From Pseudomaricurvus alcaniphilus (lineage in GTDB: Bacteria; Pseudomonadota; Gammaproteobacteria; Pseudomonadales; Cellvibrionaceae), in contig NZ_JAAOIX010000007.1 of the NCBI RefSeq assembly GCF_011440395.1, positions 124,001 through 188,000 of the forward strand: a stretch of 64,000 nucleotides of DNA, in the 5' to 3' direction. The position numbers and the translations under genes were made by a program. Below the pieces are notes generated by a model, which did not search any database, was not told the DNA's origin, and saw nothing but the letters and a program-made list of their open reading frames with translations. Numbering within the stretch: the stretch's first letter is position 1; each line of letters opens with the position of its first letter. Of the stretch, positions 45,398 to 54,756 are shown in pieces.

Positions 45398-45786
45398 CCA
45401 CACACTGGCCTCTTGCACAGCCACCTGCTTTTGCAACCTGCTTTTGCAACGTACCGCGCCCAGATCGCCTCTGCCTCACCTGCCGGGGTGACAGCAAGGC
45501 CGGTGCCATAAAACCCCGGACAATTCAGCCGCGGGATTACCCATGCTGATCCCGCCGGCCTGACGGCGGGCAAATAAACTGCCAACACACCCCAGGTGTT
45601 GGTATTTGCCTCCAAATACAGGCAGCATAGCGCTGGCTGGCAGGGTACACTGCTGTACCTCGATGGCCGCGTAAGCGCAGACTCGCCGCCATGCACCATA
45701 AGACATTTAGCGGAACATTTTGACCAGATCACAGGGCACCGGGCTGCCGTGCGCCTTGCCCGCTGGCGACACTCTACCTACATAAT
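45398..45786. other. 389-bp gap, mostly featureless
   Basis: No gene seen. It includes a perfect 13-bp tandem duplication near its start (cctgcttttgcaa at 45424 and 45437). The MFS promoter must lie toward the right end. Confidence 0.4.
45423..45450. repeat. Perfect 13-bp tandem duplication
   Basis: cctgcttttgcaa is present twice in a row (45424-45436 and 45437-45449), with one matching base on each side. Confidence 0.92.
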
Positions 45787-47205
45787 ATGACCGACACAGT
45801 GAACGCCCCCAACCAGCGCCAGCCTTCGTGGCTGCGCCTGACCTTGCGCCGCTCCCAGCAGGAAGCCGTGGCGTCCTCGGCGATGACTGCCACCAACGAC
45901 AACTTTCTCAATGCCTTTGCGGTTTACCTGCAGGCCAGCGCCGCCCAAATGGGCTGGCTAACCGCCATTCCGCAGTTCTTTGCCGCGGTCTGGCAACTGG
46001 TGTCCGCCTGGATGGGCAATCACATGTCGCGCAAGCGGCTGGTGATCGGAGTTGCAACACTGCAGGCGGTGATCATGCTGGCCATGGCGGTGCTGGCGCT
46101 GTGGCGCGGCTTCGGCGGGCTGGCCAGCTGGCAAATACCGGCACTGATCACCCTGGCAGTGGGTTACTTCTCCTGCCTCAACATTATCCAGCCCCACTGG
46201 CGCGCCTGGATGGGGGCACTGGTGCCGGGGCGCCGGCGCGGCCTGTTTTTTGCCCGCCGCACCCGCCTGACCATGATTTCCTCGCTGCTGGTATTTATTC
46301 TCGGCGGCACCCTGCTCAGCGGCAGCGATGCCACCGGCCTGGCCTGGCTGGGTTTCGCCCTGCTGTTTGGCGTAGCGGCAGTGGGTCGTTTCTGGTCAGC
46401 CCAGTTGATGCGCTCTATGCATGACCCCAGCAACATGCCCATCGCCTCCGATGCCGAACTGTGGGCCACCTTGCGCCAGGTCGGTGTTGCCCTGAAGGAG
46501 CCAACCTTCCGCCAGTACAGCTTTTATGTCGCCTCCATGCAGGGGATGGTGGCGATCTCGGCACCCTTTTTCGCCGTCTACATGCTGCGTGACCTGCAGT
46601 TCAGCTACCTGCAGTTCAGTCTCAACAATATCGCCTCGGTGGCCACCCAGTTCCTGCTGCTGAGCAGCTGGGGCCGCTTCAGCGATCGCTTTGGCAACCG
46701 CGCGACCATGATTATCTGTAGCTGCCTGATTCCGGTGCTGCCACTGCTGTGGCTGGTGTCGCCAAACTTTTATTATTTATTGCTGGTGCAAGTGCTGTCG
46801 GGACTGGCCTGGAGTGGCTATACCCTGAGCACCGGCAATTACCTGTACGACATTCGCCCCCACCAGACCAACTTCGCCTTTTACGCCGCCATCCAGGCCG
46901 CCGTATCGGCGCTGGCGGTATTTGGCGGCGCCCTGCTGGGCGGCTATGTGGCCAGCCAGGCGCCAACCTTGTGGAACTGGCTTATGCCAGACTGGGGCTG
47001 GGGCAGTGCGCTGTTTATCGTCTTCCTGACCAGCTCGCTGCTGCGCATCGCGGTGGCCGCGTACTATTTGCCGCGCCTGCACGAGCCGACCCTGCGCAAG
47101 CGCCCGCAGGTGCTGCAGGTAATCTTTCGGGTGGCGCGCATCAGCGCTATTTCCGGTGTGGTACTGGACTGGATGAGTGTGACCCGAAAAAACGACGACA
47201 AATGA
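45787..47205 (+). CDS. Major facilitator superfamily transporter of unknown substrate
   Basis: The protein (472 aa) has 11-12 membrane helices. The stretch MTATNDNFLNAFAVYLQAS in helix 1, GNHMSRKRLVIG in the 2-3 loop and SDRFGNRATMI in the 8-9 loop are MFS features. An unusual central loop (RSMHDPSNMPIASDAELWATL) joins the halves. The group resembles uncharacterised MFS proteins, and the substrate cannot be told. No operon partner is close. Confidence 0.82.
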   Translation: MTDTVNAPNQRQPSWLRLTLRRSQQEAVASSAMTATNDNFLNAFAVYLQASAAQMGWLTAIPQFFAAVWQLVSAWMGNHMSRKRLVIGVATLQAVIMLAMAVLALWRGFGGLASWQIPALITLAVGYFSCLNIIQPHWRAWMGALVPGRRRGLFFARRTRLTMISSLLVFILGGTLLSGSDATGLAWLGFALLFGVAAVGRFWSAQLMRSMHDPSNMPIASDAELWATLRQVGVALKEPTFRQYSFYVASMQGMVAISAPFFAVYMLRDLQFSYLQFSLNNIASVATQFLLLSSWGRFSDRFGNRATMIICSCLIPVLPLLWLVSPNFYYLLLVQVLSGLAWSGYTLSTGNYLYDIRPHQTNFAFYAAIQAAVSALAVFGGALLGGYVASQAPTLWNWLMPDWGWGSALFIVFLTSSLLRIAVAAYYLPRLHEPTLRKRPQVLQVIFRVARISAISGVVLDWMSVTRKNDDK

Positions 47206-47286
47206 CAGCTGGCTAAAAATACCTGTGAACACTGGTTAACTGAAAAATCATGACTGGCTGCGCAGCCTGGTTATTTTCACAATAAC

Positions 47287-47337
47287 GTTAATTGCGCACG
47301 GCGGTTAATCGCGTAAAGTGGTTAATTGCATAACGCG
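47287..47337. repeat. Three 17-bp direct repeats with core GTTAATTGC
   Basis: Units start exactly 17 bp apart at 47287 (gttaattgcgcacggcg), 47304 (gttaatcgcgtaaagtg) and 47321 (gttaattgcataacgcg). They lie just before the UDG-family gene. Confidence 0.75.
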
Positions 47338-47352
47338 TGCAAGCTGGAGCAA

Positions 47353-48063
47353 ATGCCGAGCCCGCGGGCGGCCCTGGGCCCGAACTGCTCAGCAGCACCA
47401 CGGATTGGAAAATATCGGGGGCAGAACTTGGCCGACAGAATTCCCGCACTGGATTTATTGCTGCAACAGGTGCGCAGCTGCCAGCTGTGCGCGCCCCACC
47501 TGCCGCTGGGCCCGCGACCGGTGCTGCAGTGCCACGCCAGCGCCCGCATCCTGATTGTTGGCCAGGCTCCCGGGCGCAAGGTGCACGACACCGGCATCCC
47601 CTTCAACGACCCCAGCGGCGAGCGCTTGCGCGATTGGCTCGGCATCGACCGGGATACCTTCTATGACCCCGAGACTGTAGCCCTGCTGCCCATGGGCTTT
47701 TGCTACCCCGGCAGCGGCAAGTCCGGCGATTTGCCGCCGCGCCCGGAGTGCGCCGCGACCTGGCGACAGGCGCTGCTGGCGCAGCTGGGCAATGTGCAGC
47801 TGACCGTGGTGCTGGGCAAATACGCCCAGGACTATCACCTGGGCAAGAGCTCAGAGCCGCTGGTACAGCGGGTAAGACGGTGGCAGGATTATTGGCCCGA
47901 GCTGTTGCCGATGCCCCACCCCAGCCCGCGCAACAACCGCTGGCTGCGCAACAACCCCTGGTTCGAAGCCGAGGTGGTGCCGGCATTGCAGGAGCGGGTC
48001 AAGGATATTCTTGGCGCCAAGCGCAAAAGCAACCCGGGGAGCGCACGGCGGGAAAAAACTTGA
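47353..48063 (+). CDS. Uracil-DNA glycosylase superfamily protein
   Basis: The 236-residue protein has the superfamily motif 1 as ILIVGQAPGRKVHDTGIPF followed by NDPSGERLRDWLG, cysteines CQLC near the front and CYPGS-GD-PPRPEC, and motif 2 as PHPSPRNNRWLRNNPWF. This is the COG1573-type family 4/5-like group; relatives with the HPSPRN motif are common in gammaproteobacteria, and their glycosylase activity is not proven to my knowledge. The four Cys could bind an Fe-S cluster. ATG 47353 has ggag close by; starts at 47326 or 47428 (TTG) are possible. Confidence 0.8.
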   Translation: MPSPRAALGPNCSAAPRIGKYRGQNLADRIPALDLLLQQVRSCQLCAPHLPLGPRPVLQCHASARILIVGQAPGRKVHDTGIPFNDPSGERLRDWLGIDRDTFYDPETVALLPMGFCYPGSGKSGDLPPRPECAATWRQALLAQLGNVQLTVVLGKYAQDYHLGKSSEPLVQRVRRWQDYWPELLPMPHPSPRNNRWLRNNPWFEAEVVPALQERVKDILGAKRKSNPGSARREKT

Positions 48064-48211
48064 GTGGTCTGCGCAATGAAGGCATTACTGCTGCGTTATC
48101 TGCACTTTGTTGGCACCATGGTTTTAACCTGAATGCCGATTCTACCCTCGCTATCAGCAGTAAAGCAGATCGGGCCAATCAACTTGTGCCGGCGCCCCTG
48201 AGGACAACACC

Positions 48212-48538
48212 ATGATCAACCTGTTCGCTAACTTACCCGAGCAACTCGACGCCGAACTGGTCACTACCCTGCTCCGCCAGGACCGGCTGCGCATCGAGCG
48301 CATCGTCTCCCAGGGCCATACCGCCCCCGCCGAAGGCTGGTACGACCAGGCTGAGCACGAATGGGTGCTGGTGTTACAGGGTGGCGGCACAGTGGAATTC
48401 GAAGACGGCGACAGGGTCCAGCTGGGGGTGGGTGACCACCTCAATATCCCGGCGCACAGCCGCCATCGGGTAGTGTGGACCCACCCCGATAAACTGACTG
48501 TCTGGCTGGCGGTGTTCTACCCGGCAGAGCCCGCTTGA
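48212..48538 (+). CDS. Cupin-domain protein
   Basis: The 108-residue single cupin has EHEWVLVLQGGGTVEFEDG (motif 1) and LGVGDHLNIPAHSRHRVVWTHPD (motif 2). It belongs to the group of small cupins found across proteobacteria with no settled function. It is 4 bp from the convergent radical SAM gene and 148 bp after the UDG-like gene. Confidence 0.82.
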   Translation: MINLFANLPEQLDAELVTTLLRQDRLRIERIVSQGHTAPAEGWYDQAEHEWVLVLQGGGTVEFEDGDRVQLGVGDHLNIPAHSRHRVVWTHPDKLTVWLAVFYPAEPA

Positions 48539-48542
48539 GAAG

Positions 48543-49655
48543 TTACAGCAGTGAGAGCTGGTCCCCGCGTCGGGGTGGCACCCGAAACTGGCTGCAATCG
48601 AGGGCGAAACCCTCCCGATTCCCCAGGCCCGCTTTGCGCCGTGCCACCTGAAAGCGCTGGCTGATCAATTCGGCGAAGATACCTTCACCGGTCATGCGTC
48701 GGCCGAAACGGCCATCGTACAGCTGGCCGCCACGCATGGCGCTGAGGCGACTGAGTACGTGCCCGGCCCGCTCGGGGAAGTGCTGGTGCAGCCACTCGGC
48801 GAAAATAGGGGCGACTTCATGGGGCAGGCGCAACAGGATGTAGGCAATGGATTGCGCCCCGGCCGCTGCCGCCGCATCGATGATTGACTCCATTTCGTGC
48901 TCGTTGATCAGCGGAATCAGCGGCGCCAGCAGCACCGTCACCGGCACTCCGGCCGCTCTCAGTTCGCGGATTACCCGCAGGCGCATGGACGGCGATGCCG
49001 CCCGCGGCTCCATTATCCGTTTGAGGTCATTGTCGAGACTGGTGACACTGACTGCTACGTGCAACAGGTGCTGCCGGGCCATGGCCTGCAGCAGATCCAG
49101 GTCGCGCAGGATAAGGCCGCTCTTGGTAATGATCGACAGCGGTTGCTTGAATTGCAGCGCCACCTCCAGCAGGCGCCGCACCACCCCCTGCTCCTTCTCC
49201 AGCGGTTGGTAGGCGTCGGTATTCACCCCCAGGGCGATGCTCTCGCAGCGGTAGCCCGGTTTGCGCAACTCCTGCTCGAACAGTTGCGGCGCATTGTGCT
49301 TGACCCGCAACCGGGTTTCGAAGTCGAGGCCCGGCGACAGGTCGAGGTAGGCGTGGCTGGGACGGGCAAAGCAGTAGATACAACCGTGTTCGCAACCGCG
49401 ATAAGGGTTGATGGACAAATTAAAGGGCACATCCGGCGAGCGATTGCGGGTAATCAGCGTCCGCGCAGTCTCGGCGCTCACTTCCGTGGCCGGGTGTGGC
49501 AGCGGCTCGCCGTCGGCGTCCAGTTCGACACTGGTGATGGCAAAACGACCCGGGATACGACTGGCCGTACCGCGACCTTTCAGGGCTGTGGATGGAGCTT
49601 TGGGCATCGATTCAGGCATAACTGCGGGCTCGGGCACAGCCTCGGGGAAAGGATT
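48543..49655 (-). CDS. PA0069-family radical SAM protein (SplB-like)
   Basis: The 370-residue protein has the radical SAM cluster motif CEHGCIYCFARPSHAY (CxxxCxxC). It also carries GVNTDAYQPLEKE, ITKSGLILRDLDLL and LAPLIPLINEHEMESI, shared with the SplB-like PA0069 group; the true spore photoproduct lyase has a different lesion-binding end. The exact reaction is unknown. ATG 49655 is chosen because the earlier start at 49685 adds only poorly conserved residues. A LexA box lies about 31 bp upstream of the start, so expression is probably SOS-controlled. Confidence 0.9.
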   Translation of the reverse strand, partial: NPFPEAVPEPAVMPESMPKAPSTALKGRGTASRIPGRFAITSVELDADGEPLPHPATEVSAETARTLITRNRSPDVPFNLSINPYRGCEHGCIYCFARPSHAYLDLSPGLDFETRLRVKHNAPQLFEQELRKPGYRCESIALGVNTDAYQPLEKEQGVVRRLLEVALQFKQPLSIITKSGLILRDLDLLQAMARQHLLHVAVSVTSLDNDLKRIMEPRAASPSMRLRVIRELRAAGVPVTVLLAPLIPLINEHEMESIIDAAAAAGAQSIAYILLRLPHEVAPIFAEWLHQHFPERAGHVLSRLSAMRGGQLYDGRFGRRMTGEGIFAELISQRFQVARRKAGLGNREGFALDCSQFRVPPRRGDQLSLL

Positions 49656-49685
49656 CATCACCAGCCTCCAATTATTAGAGATCAA

Positions 49686-49701
49686 CTGTATTTATATACA
49701 G
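49686..49701 (-). promoter_or_regulatory. LexA (SOS) box of the radical SAM gene
   Basis: CTGT-ATTTATAT-ACAG matches the gammaproteobacterial LexA site CTGT-N8-ACAG exactly, with the usual A/T centre. It lies 31-46 bp upstream of ATG 49655, in the promoter position. Confidence 0.88.
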
Positions 49702-50058
49702 TATTATTGTTTACTGCTGAAATCAACTCCCTGCCAACAAACCAGGCAAACTCTTGCCCTAACTACCTCGATTTCGGATGGGCTCCCGCCGGCGACTATC
49801 GCTGGAGCGAGGAGCTCCGACTCCACAAGCAGGCCGCATGTAAGTCTGCAATCGAGCAATGATGTTAAATGATACTGATAGGCAAGCCTGCGGCTGCCTT
49901 GCAAGAGATGCCGCAATAGTGGCCATAATGCTGGCGACGCTGTTTAGCGGTCGCAGGAAAAAATGTCGCCGGCCTTTTTCACCCCCGGGCCCAAGCCATC
50001 TTTGCTATACTCGCGCACCTGCAGCAGCAGGCAGACATCAGCAAATGGAGCCAAAGAC
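49702..50058. other. 357-bp gap before the HIS6-like gene
   Basis: No gene seen. The open frame reaching back from the HIS6-like gene to 49963 is not similar to the family. Likely promoter region for the gene at 50059; the radical SAM promoter is at the left end. Confidence 0.4.
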
Positions 50059-50820
50059 GTGACCCAGTTCAGACCCTGCATCGACCTGCACCAGGGCCAG
50101 GTCAAACAAATTGTCGGCGGCAGTCTCAGCGACGCCGGTGCCGACACCAATTTTGTCAGCAGCCAGGATGCCGCCTGGTACGCGCGGCTGTATCACGACC
50201 ACAATTTGCACGGTGGGCATGTGATTGCCCTCGGCCCGGGCAACGAGGAACAAGCGCTGGCGGCGCTGCAGGCCTGGCCCGGCGGTCTCCAGTTCGGTGG
50301 CGGGGTCAACCCAGGCAATGCCGAAAAGTATTTGCAGGCCGGCGCCTCCCACGTGATCGTCACCTCCTACCTGTTCGAGGGCGAGGCGTTTTCCTGGCAG
50401 CGGCTGGAAGAAATCAAAAGCGTGGTCGGCAGGGAGCGGCTGGTATTGGACCTGAGTTGCCGGCGCACCGGCAAGGGCTGGAATATCGCCACCAATCGCT
50501 GGCAGACGGTGACTGCCACCCGCATCAGCGCCGAAACCCTGGCGGAACTGAGCCAGCACTGTGCCGAGTTCCTGGTGCACGCCGCGGATGTGGAAGGCCT
50601 GCAAGCGGGCATCGATGAGCCGCTGGTGACCCTGCTAGGTGAACTGTGCCACATTCCGGTCACCTACGCCGGTGGCGCGCGCAATCTCGACGACCTGAAG
50701 CTGGTGGACAGGCTGTCCGCAGGCAAGGTCGACCTGACCATTGGCAGTGCGCTGGATATCTTCGGGGGCAGTGGTGTTAGCCTGGCGGAGTGTATCGCCT
50801 GGAATCAGGAGCAGGGCTAA
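50059..50820 (+). CDS. hisA: Eukaryotic-type HIS6 (phosphoribosylformimino-AICAR isomerase)
   Basis: This 253-residue TIM barrel should isomerise ProFAR to PRFAR in histidine synthesis. It resembles fungal and plant HIS6 much more than bacterial HisA: CIDLHQGQVKQIVGGSL, FLVHAADVEGLQAGIDEPLV, and VTYAGGARNLDDLKLVDRLS then DLTIGSALDIFGG. Catalytic Asp candidates are D9 and D131. The start is GTG 50059 with ggag upstream; a 32-codon extension to 49963 is not homologous. It is not in a his operon; purA and hisZ follow on the other strand. Whether a normal hisA also exists cannot be seen. Confidence 0.9.
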   Translation: MTQFRPCIDLHQGQVKQIVGGSLSDAGADTNFVSSQDAAWYARLYHDHNLHGGHVIALGPGNEEQALAALQAWPGGLQFGGGVNPGNAEKYLQAGASHVIVTSYLFEGEAFSWQRLEEIKSVVGRERLVLDLSCRRTGKGWNIATNRWQTVTATRISAETLAELSQHCAEFLVHAADVEGLQAGIDEPLVTLLGELCHIPVTYAGGARNLDDLKLVDRLSAGKVDLTIGSALDIFGGSGVSLAECIAWNQEQG

Positions 50821-50862
50821 TTGCCCGCTGATCCCCGCCGGTTTTCGCTTCGACGGGGGTCA

Positions 50863-50900
50863 GGTAAACCTGCGGCAGGCTTACCCGTGGCAGGTTTACC
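50863..50900. terminator. Inverted repeat between convergent HIS6-like gene and purA
   Basis: The arms ggtaaacctgc (50863-50873) and gcaggtttacc (50890-50900) form a perfect 11-bp stem with a 16-nt loop. The loop and flanks also show a 15-bp degenerate repeat built on gcaggcttacc. It could end transcripts from both sides, but lacks a T-run. Confidence 0.4.
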
Positions 50901-50920
50901 AGAAGCAGGCAGATCTGTGA

Positions 50921-52231
<1,311 letters not shown>

Positions 52232-52237
52232 TTAATT

Positions 52238-52296
52238 TGATTGCTACTTGATTTAGTTGCTACTTGATTCAATTGGTACCTGATTCGATCGGCACT
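52238..52296. repeat. 16-bp tandem repeat array filling the hisZ-purA gap
   Basis: Three full units, tgatttagttgctact (52249), tgattcaattggtacc (52265) and tgattcgatcggcact (52281), follow an 11-nt partial unit tgattgctact (52238). The array ends exactly at the hisZ stop codon. Confidence 0.85.
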
Positions 52297-53486
52297 TACA
52301 GGGGCTGAAGCCGGTAGTCACCGCCCTCGAACACCAATTGCCGATCACACGCGGGCGTTGCCGCACTGGCCTCCTGGCCGGCAAAACCACACACCACCAC
52401 CTCGCCGCTATCGCGCAGTTCAGTGATCTTGTTCCAGTAATCATCGTTGTCAGCGCGGTCGACGGCGGGCGCAAAAATGGCGCCCCTGCGACCCTGCACT
52501 GGCTGCAGCAGACCGTCGAGAGCGGTAATATCCACGGCAAAGCCGGTTGCCGGACGCGCGTTGCCAAACACTTCACCGACGTGGTCATAGCGGCCACCAT
52601 TGGCCACCGCCGCACCGTAGCCCGGCGCAAATGCCGCGAAGACGATGCCGGTGTGGTAGTGGTAACCGCGCAATTCGCTCAGGTCAAAATACAGTTGTGC
52701 CGCCGGGTAGCGCCGGGCAATGGTCTCCGCCACCGTCTCCAGGGTATCGAGGGCGGTGAGCACATCCGCCGGGGCCCTGGCCAACACTTTGCGGGCGCGC
52801 TGCAGCACTTCCCGGTCGCCGGCCAATTGCGGCAGCGCCAGTAACATTTCGGACAGCTCCGCCGAGGCGACATTGGCCTTGACCCAGTGGCGGATATCGG
52901 TGCTCGCCTTGGCTTGCAACAGGTCGAACAAATCCTGCTCGCCGGCTTCATCGAGCCCGGCGGCGTCGGCCAGGCTGCGATAAATGCCGACGTGGCCGAG
53001 GTCGATATTGAGCTGTTCCAGGCCGCTTTCCTGCAATGAGGCCAGCAGCAGTGAGATCACTTCGGTGTCGGCACTGACACCGGCTTCACCGTACAGCTCG
53101 ACACCTGCCTGGATGGGCGAGCGGGTCGCCAGTGGCGATTTGGGCCGGGTGTGCAAAACATGGCCTGCGTAACACAGGCGCGAAGGGCCGCTGCGCTTGA
53201 GACTATGGGCATCCATACGGGCGGTCTGCGGGGTAATATCGGCCCGAATCCCCATGCTGCGACCGGAGAGCTGGTCAGTAACCTTGAACGTCATCAGGTC
53301 GATATCGCGACCCAGACCGATCAACAGGGAGTCGGTGTACTCCATCAGTGGTGGAATCACCAGTTCGTAGCCCCAGCGACCGTAAAGGTCCACCAGCCGC
53401 CGGCGCAGGGATTCTATGCGCAGCGCTTTTGCCGGGAGAATATCTTCGACACCGTCTGGTAATAACCAGCGATCAGCGTAAGTCAT
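52296..53486 (-). CDS. hisZ: ATP phosphoribosyltransferase regulatory subunit
   Basis: The 396-residue paralogue of histidyl-tRNA synthetase lacks the anticodon-binding domain and regulates the short-form HisG, the first enzyme of histidine synthesis. Visible are DIDLMTFKVTDQLSGRSMGIRADITPQ (class II synthetase motif 2-like), LCYAGHVLHTRP and GYHYHTGIVFAAFAPGYGAAVANGGRYD. HisZ is present only in organisms with short HisG. Placement between hflC/DUF2065 and purA is the Pseudomonas-type order. Confidence 0.95.
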   Translation of the reverse strand: MTYADRWLLPDGVEDILPAKALRIESLRRRLVDLYGRWGYELVIPPLMEYTDSLLIGLGRDIDLMTFKVTDQLSGRSMGIRADITPQTARMDAHSLKRSGPSRLCYAGHVLHTRPKSPLATRSPIQAGVELYGEAGVSADTEVISLLLASLQESGLEQLNIDLGHVGIYRSLADAAGLDEAGEQDLFDLLQAKASTDIRHWVKANVASAELSEMLLALPQLAGDREVLQRARKVLARAPADVLTALDTLETVAETIARRYPAAQLYFDLSELRGYHYHTGIVFAAFAPGYGAAVANGGRYDHVGEVFGNARPATGFAVDITALDGLLQPVQGRRGAIFAPAVDRADNDDYWNKITELRDSGEVVVCGFAGQEASAATPACDRQLVFEGGDYRLQPL

Positions 53487-53523
53487 GGCCGAATGTTGCC
53501 TCTTGCCTGGAGCTTTTTTGAAT

Positions 53524-53709
53524 TCATTTAATCAGGTACAGCAGGCCGGCGCCGAGCAGCATGCTGAACAGGCCAACCATGCGCAACTGCCGCTCGCTCA
53601 CAGTAGCCAATGTTACCACCATGTTGCGCCAGCGTTGCGGGTATAAAAACGGCAGGATACCCTCGAGTACGAGCATCAAACAGAATGCCTTGCCCAGCTC
53701 TTCCCACAT
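53524..53709 (-). CDS. DUF2065 (YjeT-like) small membrane protein
   Basis: A 61-residue protein with two hydrophobic helices (LGKAFCLMLVLEGILPFLYP and LRMVGLFSMLLGAGLLYLI). It is the usual neighbour of hflC and purA in gammaproteobacteria. Function unknown. A longer frame to 53874 crosses the hflC terminator and is not protein-like, so ATG 53709 is used. It is 37 bp upstream of hisZ on the same strand. Confidence 0.88.
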   Translation of the reverse strand: MWEELGKAFCLMLVLEGILPFLYPQRWRNMVVTLATVSERQLRMVGLFSMLLGAGLLYLIK

Positions 53710-53750
53710 ACCTGAATTGTTAACCTTTGCTGCCTGTACCCTTGTGGCAC

Positions 53751-53777
53751 AAAAAAACCGGGCCCACTGGGCCCGGT
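53751..53777 (-). terminator. Rho-independent terminator after hflC
   Basis: On the minus strand a 9-bp stem (accgggccc with gggcccggt, 3-nt loop) is followed directly by seven T. It lies about 105 bp after hflC and 42 bp before the DUF2065 start, separating the hfl operon from DUF2065-hisZ-purA. Confidence 0.9.
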
Positions 53778-53881
53778 TGACGAATTCTACCACCGATGGC
53801 GGCCGCGGACCAAATTTTACCCGCTTTCGCCGCCTGGCCGTCGGGAGCAGACGGCCAGCCAGCGCCGCTGCCACCGCCCGG

Positions 53882-54754
53882 TTATTTACCCTTGCTGGAT
53901 TTCAGGTAGCGGAAAAAGTCGCTCTTCGGATCCACCAGCATCATGTCGCCCTTGTTGTTAAACGTCTCTTTATAAGCCGTCAGGCTGCGCACAAAACTGT
54001 AGAACTCCGGATCCTGGGTGTAGGCCTGGGCGTAGATGGCTGCCGCCTTGGCGTCACCGGCACCGCGCAACAGCTCGGCATCCCGATAGGCTTCCGCCTC
54101 GAGGATGGTGCGCTGGCGATCGGCGTCGGCGCGAATCACTTCGGCCTGCTCCTTACCCTTGGAGCGGTGCTCACGCGCCTCCCGCTCCCGCTCACTGGTC
54201 ATCCGGTTAAACACCGATTCGCTCACCTGCTCGGGCAGGTCTATGCGCTTGACCCGCACGTCCACCAGGCGGATACCGTAGCGCTGTATGGTCAGTTTGT
54301 TCAGGTTCTCAGTCAGGTCGGTCATCAGCTGGTCGCGCTCGCCACTGACCACTTCCTGCAGGGAGCGCTGGGCGAACTGGTTGCGCAGGCCTTCATTGAT
54401 GCGCTGGGACAATAACTGCACCACGCGGCTTTCCTCACCGTTGGTGGCGGTGTAGTAGTCACCCACGTCCTCGATGCGCCACTTGGCGAACGAATCCACC
54501 ATGATGCCTTTCTTCTCAATGGTCAGGAAACGCTCGGGGCGGGCATCCAGGGTCAGCACACGACTGTCAAACTTGCGCACCTCGTGCATCAGTGGTGCCT
54601 TGATGTGCAAGCCGGGTTTGAGGTCATCGTTGACCACCTTGCCGAACTTCAGCAGCACCCCGCGCTCGGTTTCCATAATGATAAACAGGGTATTGGAGGC
54701 GACAATAACGGCAATCAGCAAGCTGATCACCAGCGCCATGACTTTATTGTTCAT
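53882..54754 (-). CDS. hflC: HflC, FtsH protease modulator
   Basis: The 290-residue SPFH/band-7 membrane protein has an N-terminal helix (VMALVISLLIAVIVASNTLFII), the band-7 domain (ERGVLLKFGKVV, APLMHEVRKFDSRVLTLD), and a coiled coil rich in Glu and Arg (SEREREAREHRSKGKEQAEV). It forms a ring with HflK around FtsH in the inner membrane and limits its action on membrane proteins. It begins 2 bp after hflK and ends before a strong terminator. Confidence 0.97.
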   Translation of the reverse strand: MNNKVMALVISLLIAVIVASNTLFIIMETERGVLLKFGKVVNDDLKPGLHIKAPLMHEVRKFDSRVLTLDARPERFLTIEKKGIMVDSFAKWRIEDVGDYYTATNGEESRVVQLLSQRINEGLRNQFAQRSLQEVVSGERDQLMTDLTENLNKLTIQRYGIRLVDVRVKRIDLPEQVSESVFNRMTSEREREAREHRSKGKEQAEVIRADADRQRTILEAEAYRDAELLRGAGDAKAAAIYAQAYTQDPEFYSFVRSLTAYKETFNNKGDMMLVDPKSDFFRYLKSSKGK

Positions 54755-54756
54755 AG

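Noticed and set aside
47287-47337. Plasmid-type replication iterons
   Set aside because: Only three short units, no Rep gene, DnaA box cluster or A/T-rich unwinding region nearby.
48543-49655. Spore photoproduct lyase
   Set aside because: The radical SAM core resembles SplB, but the protein fits the PA0069 group, and the organism is not a spore former by any sign here.
52238-52296. CRISPR-like array
   Set aside because: The units are 16 bp, contiguous, degenerate and without spacers; no cas genes are present.
53524-53874. 116-residue form of the DUF2065 protein
   Set aside because: The added 55 residues read through the hflC terminator and do not look like protein; the family starts at the internal ATG (53709).
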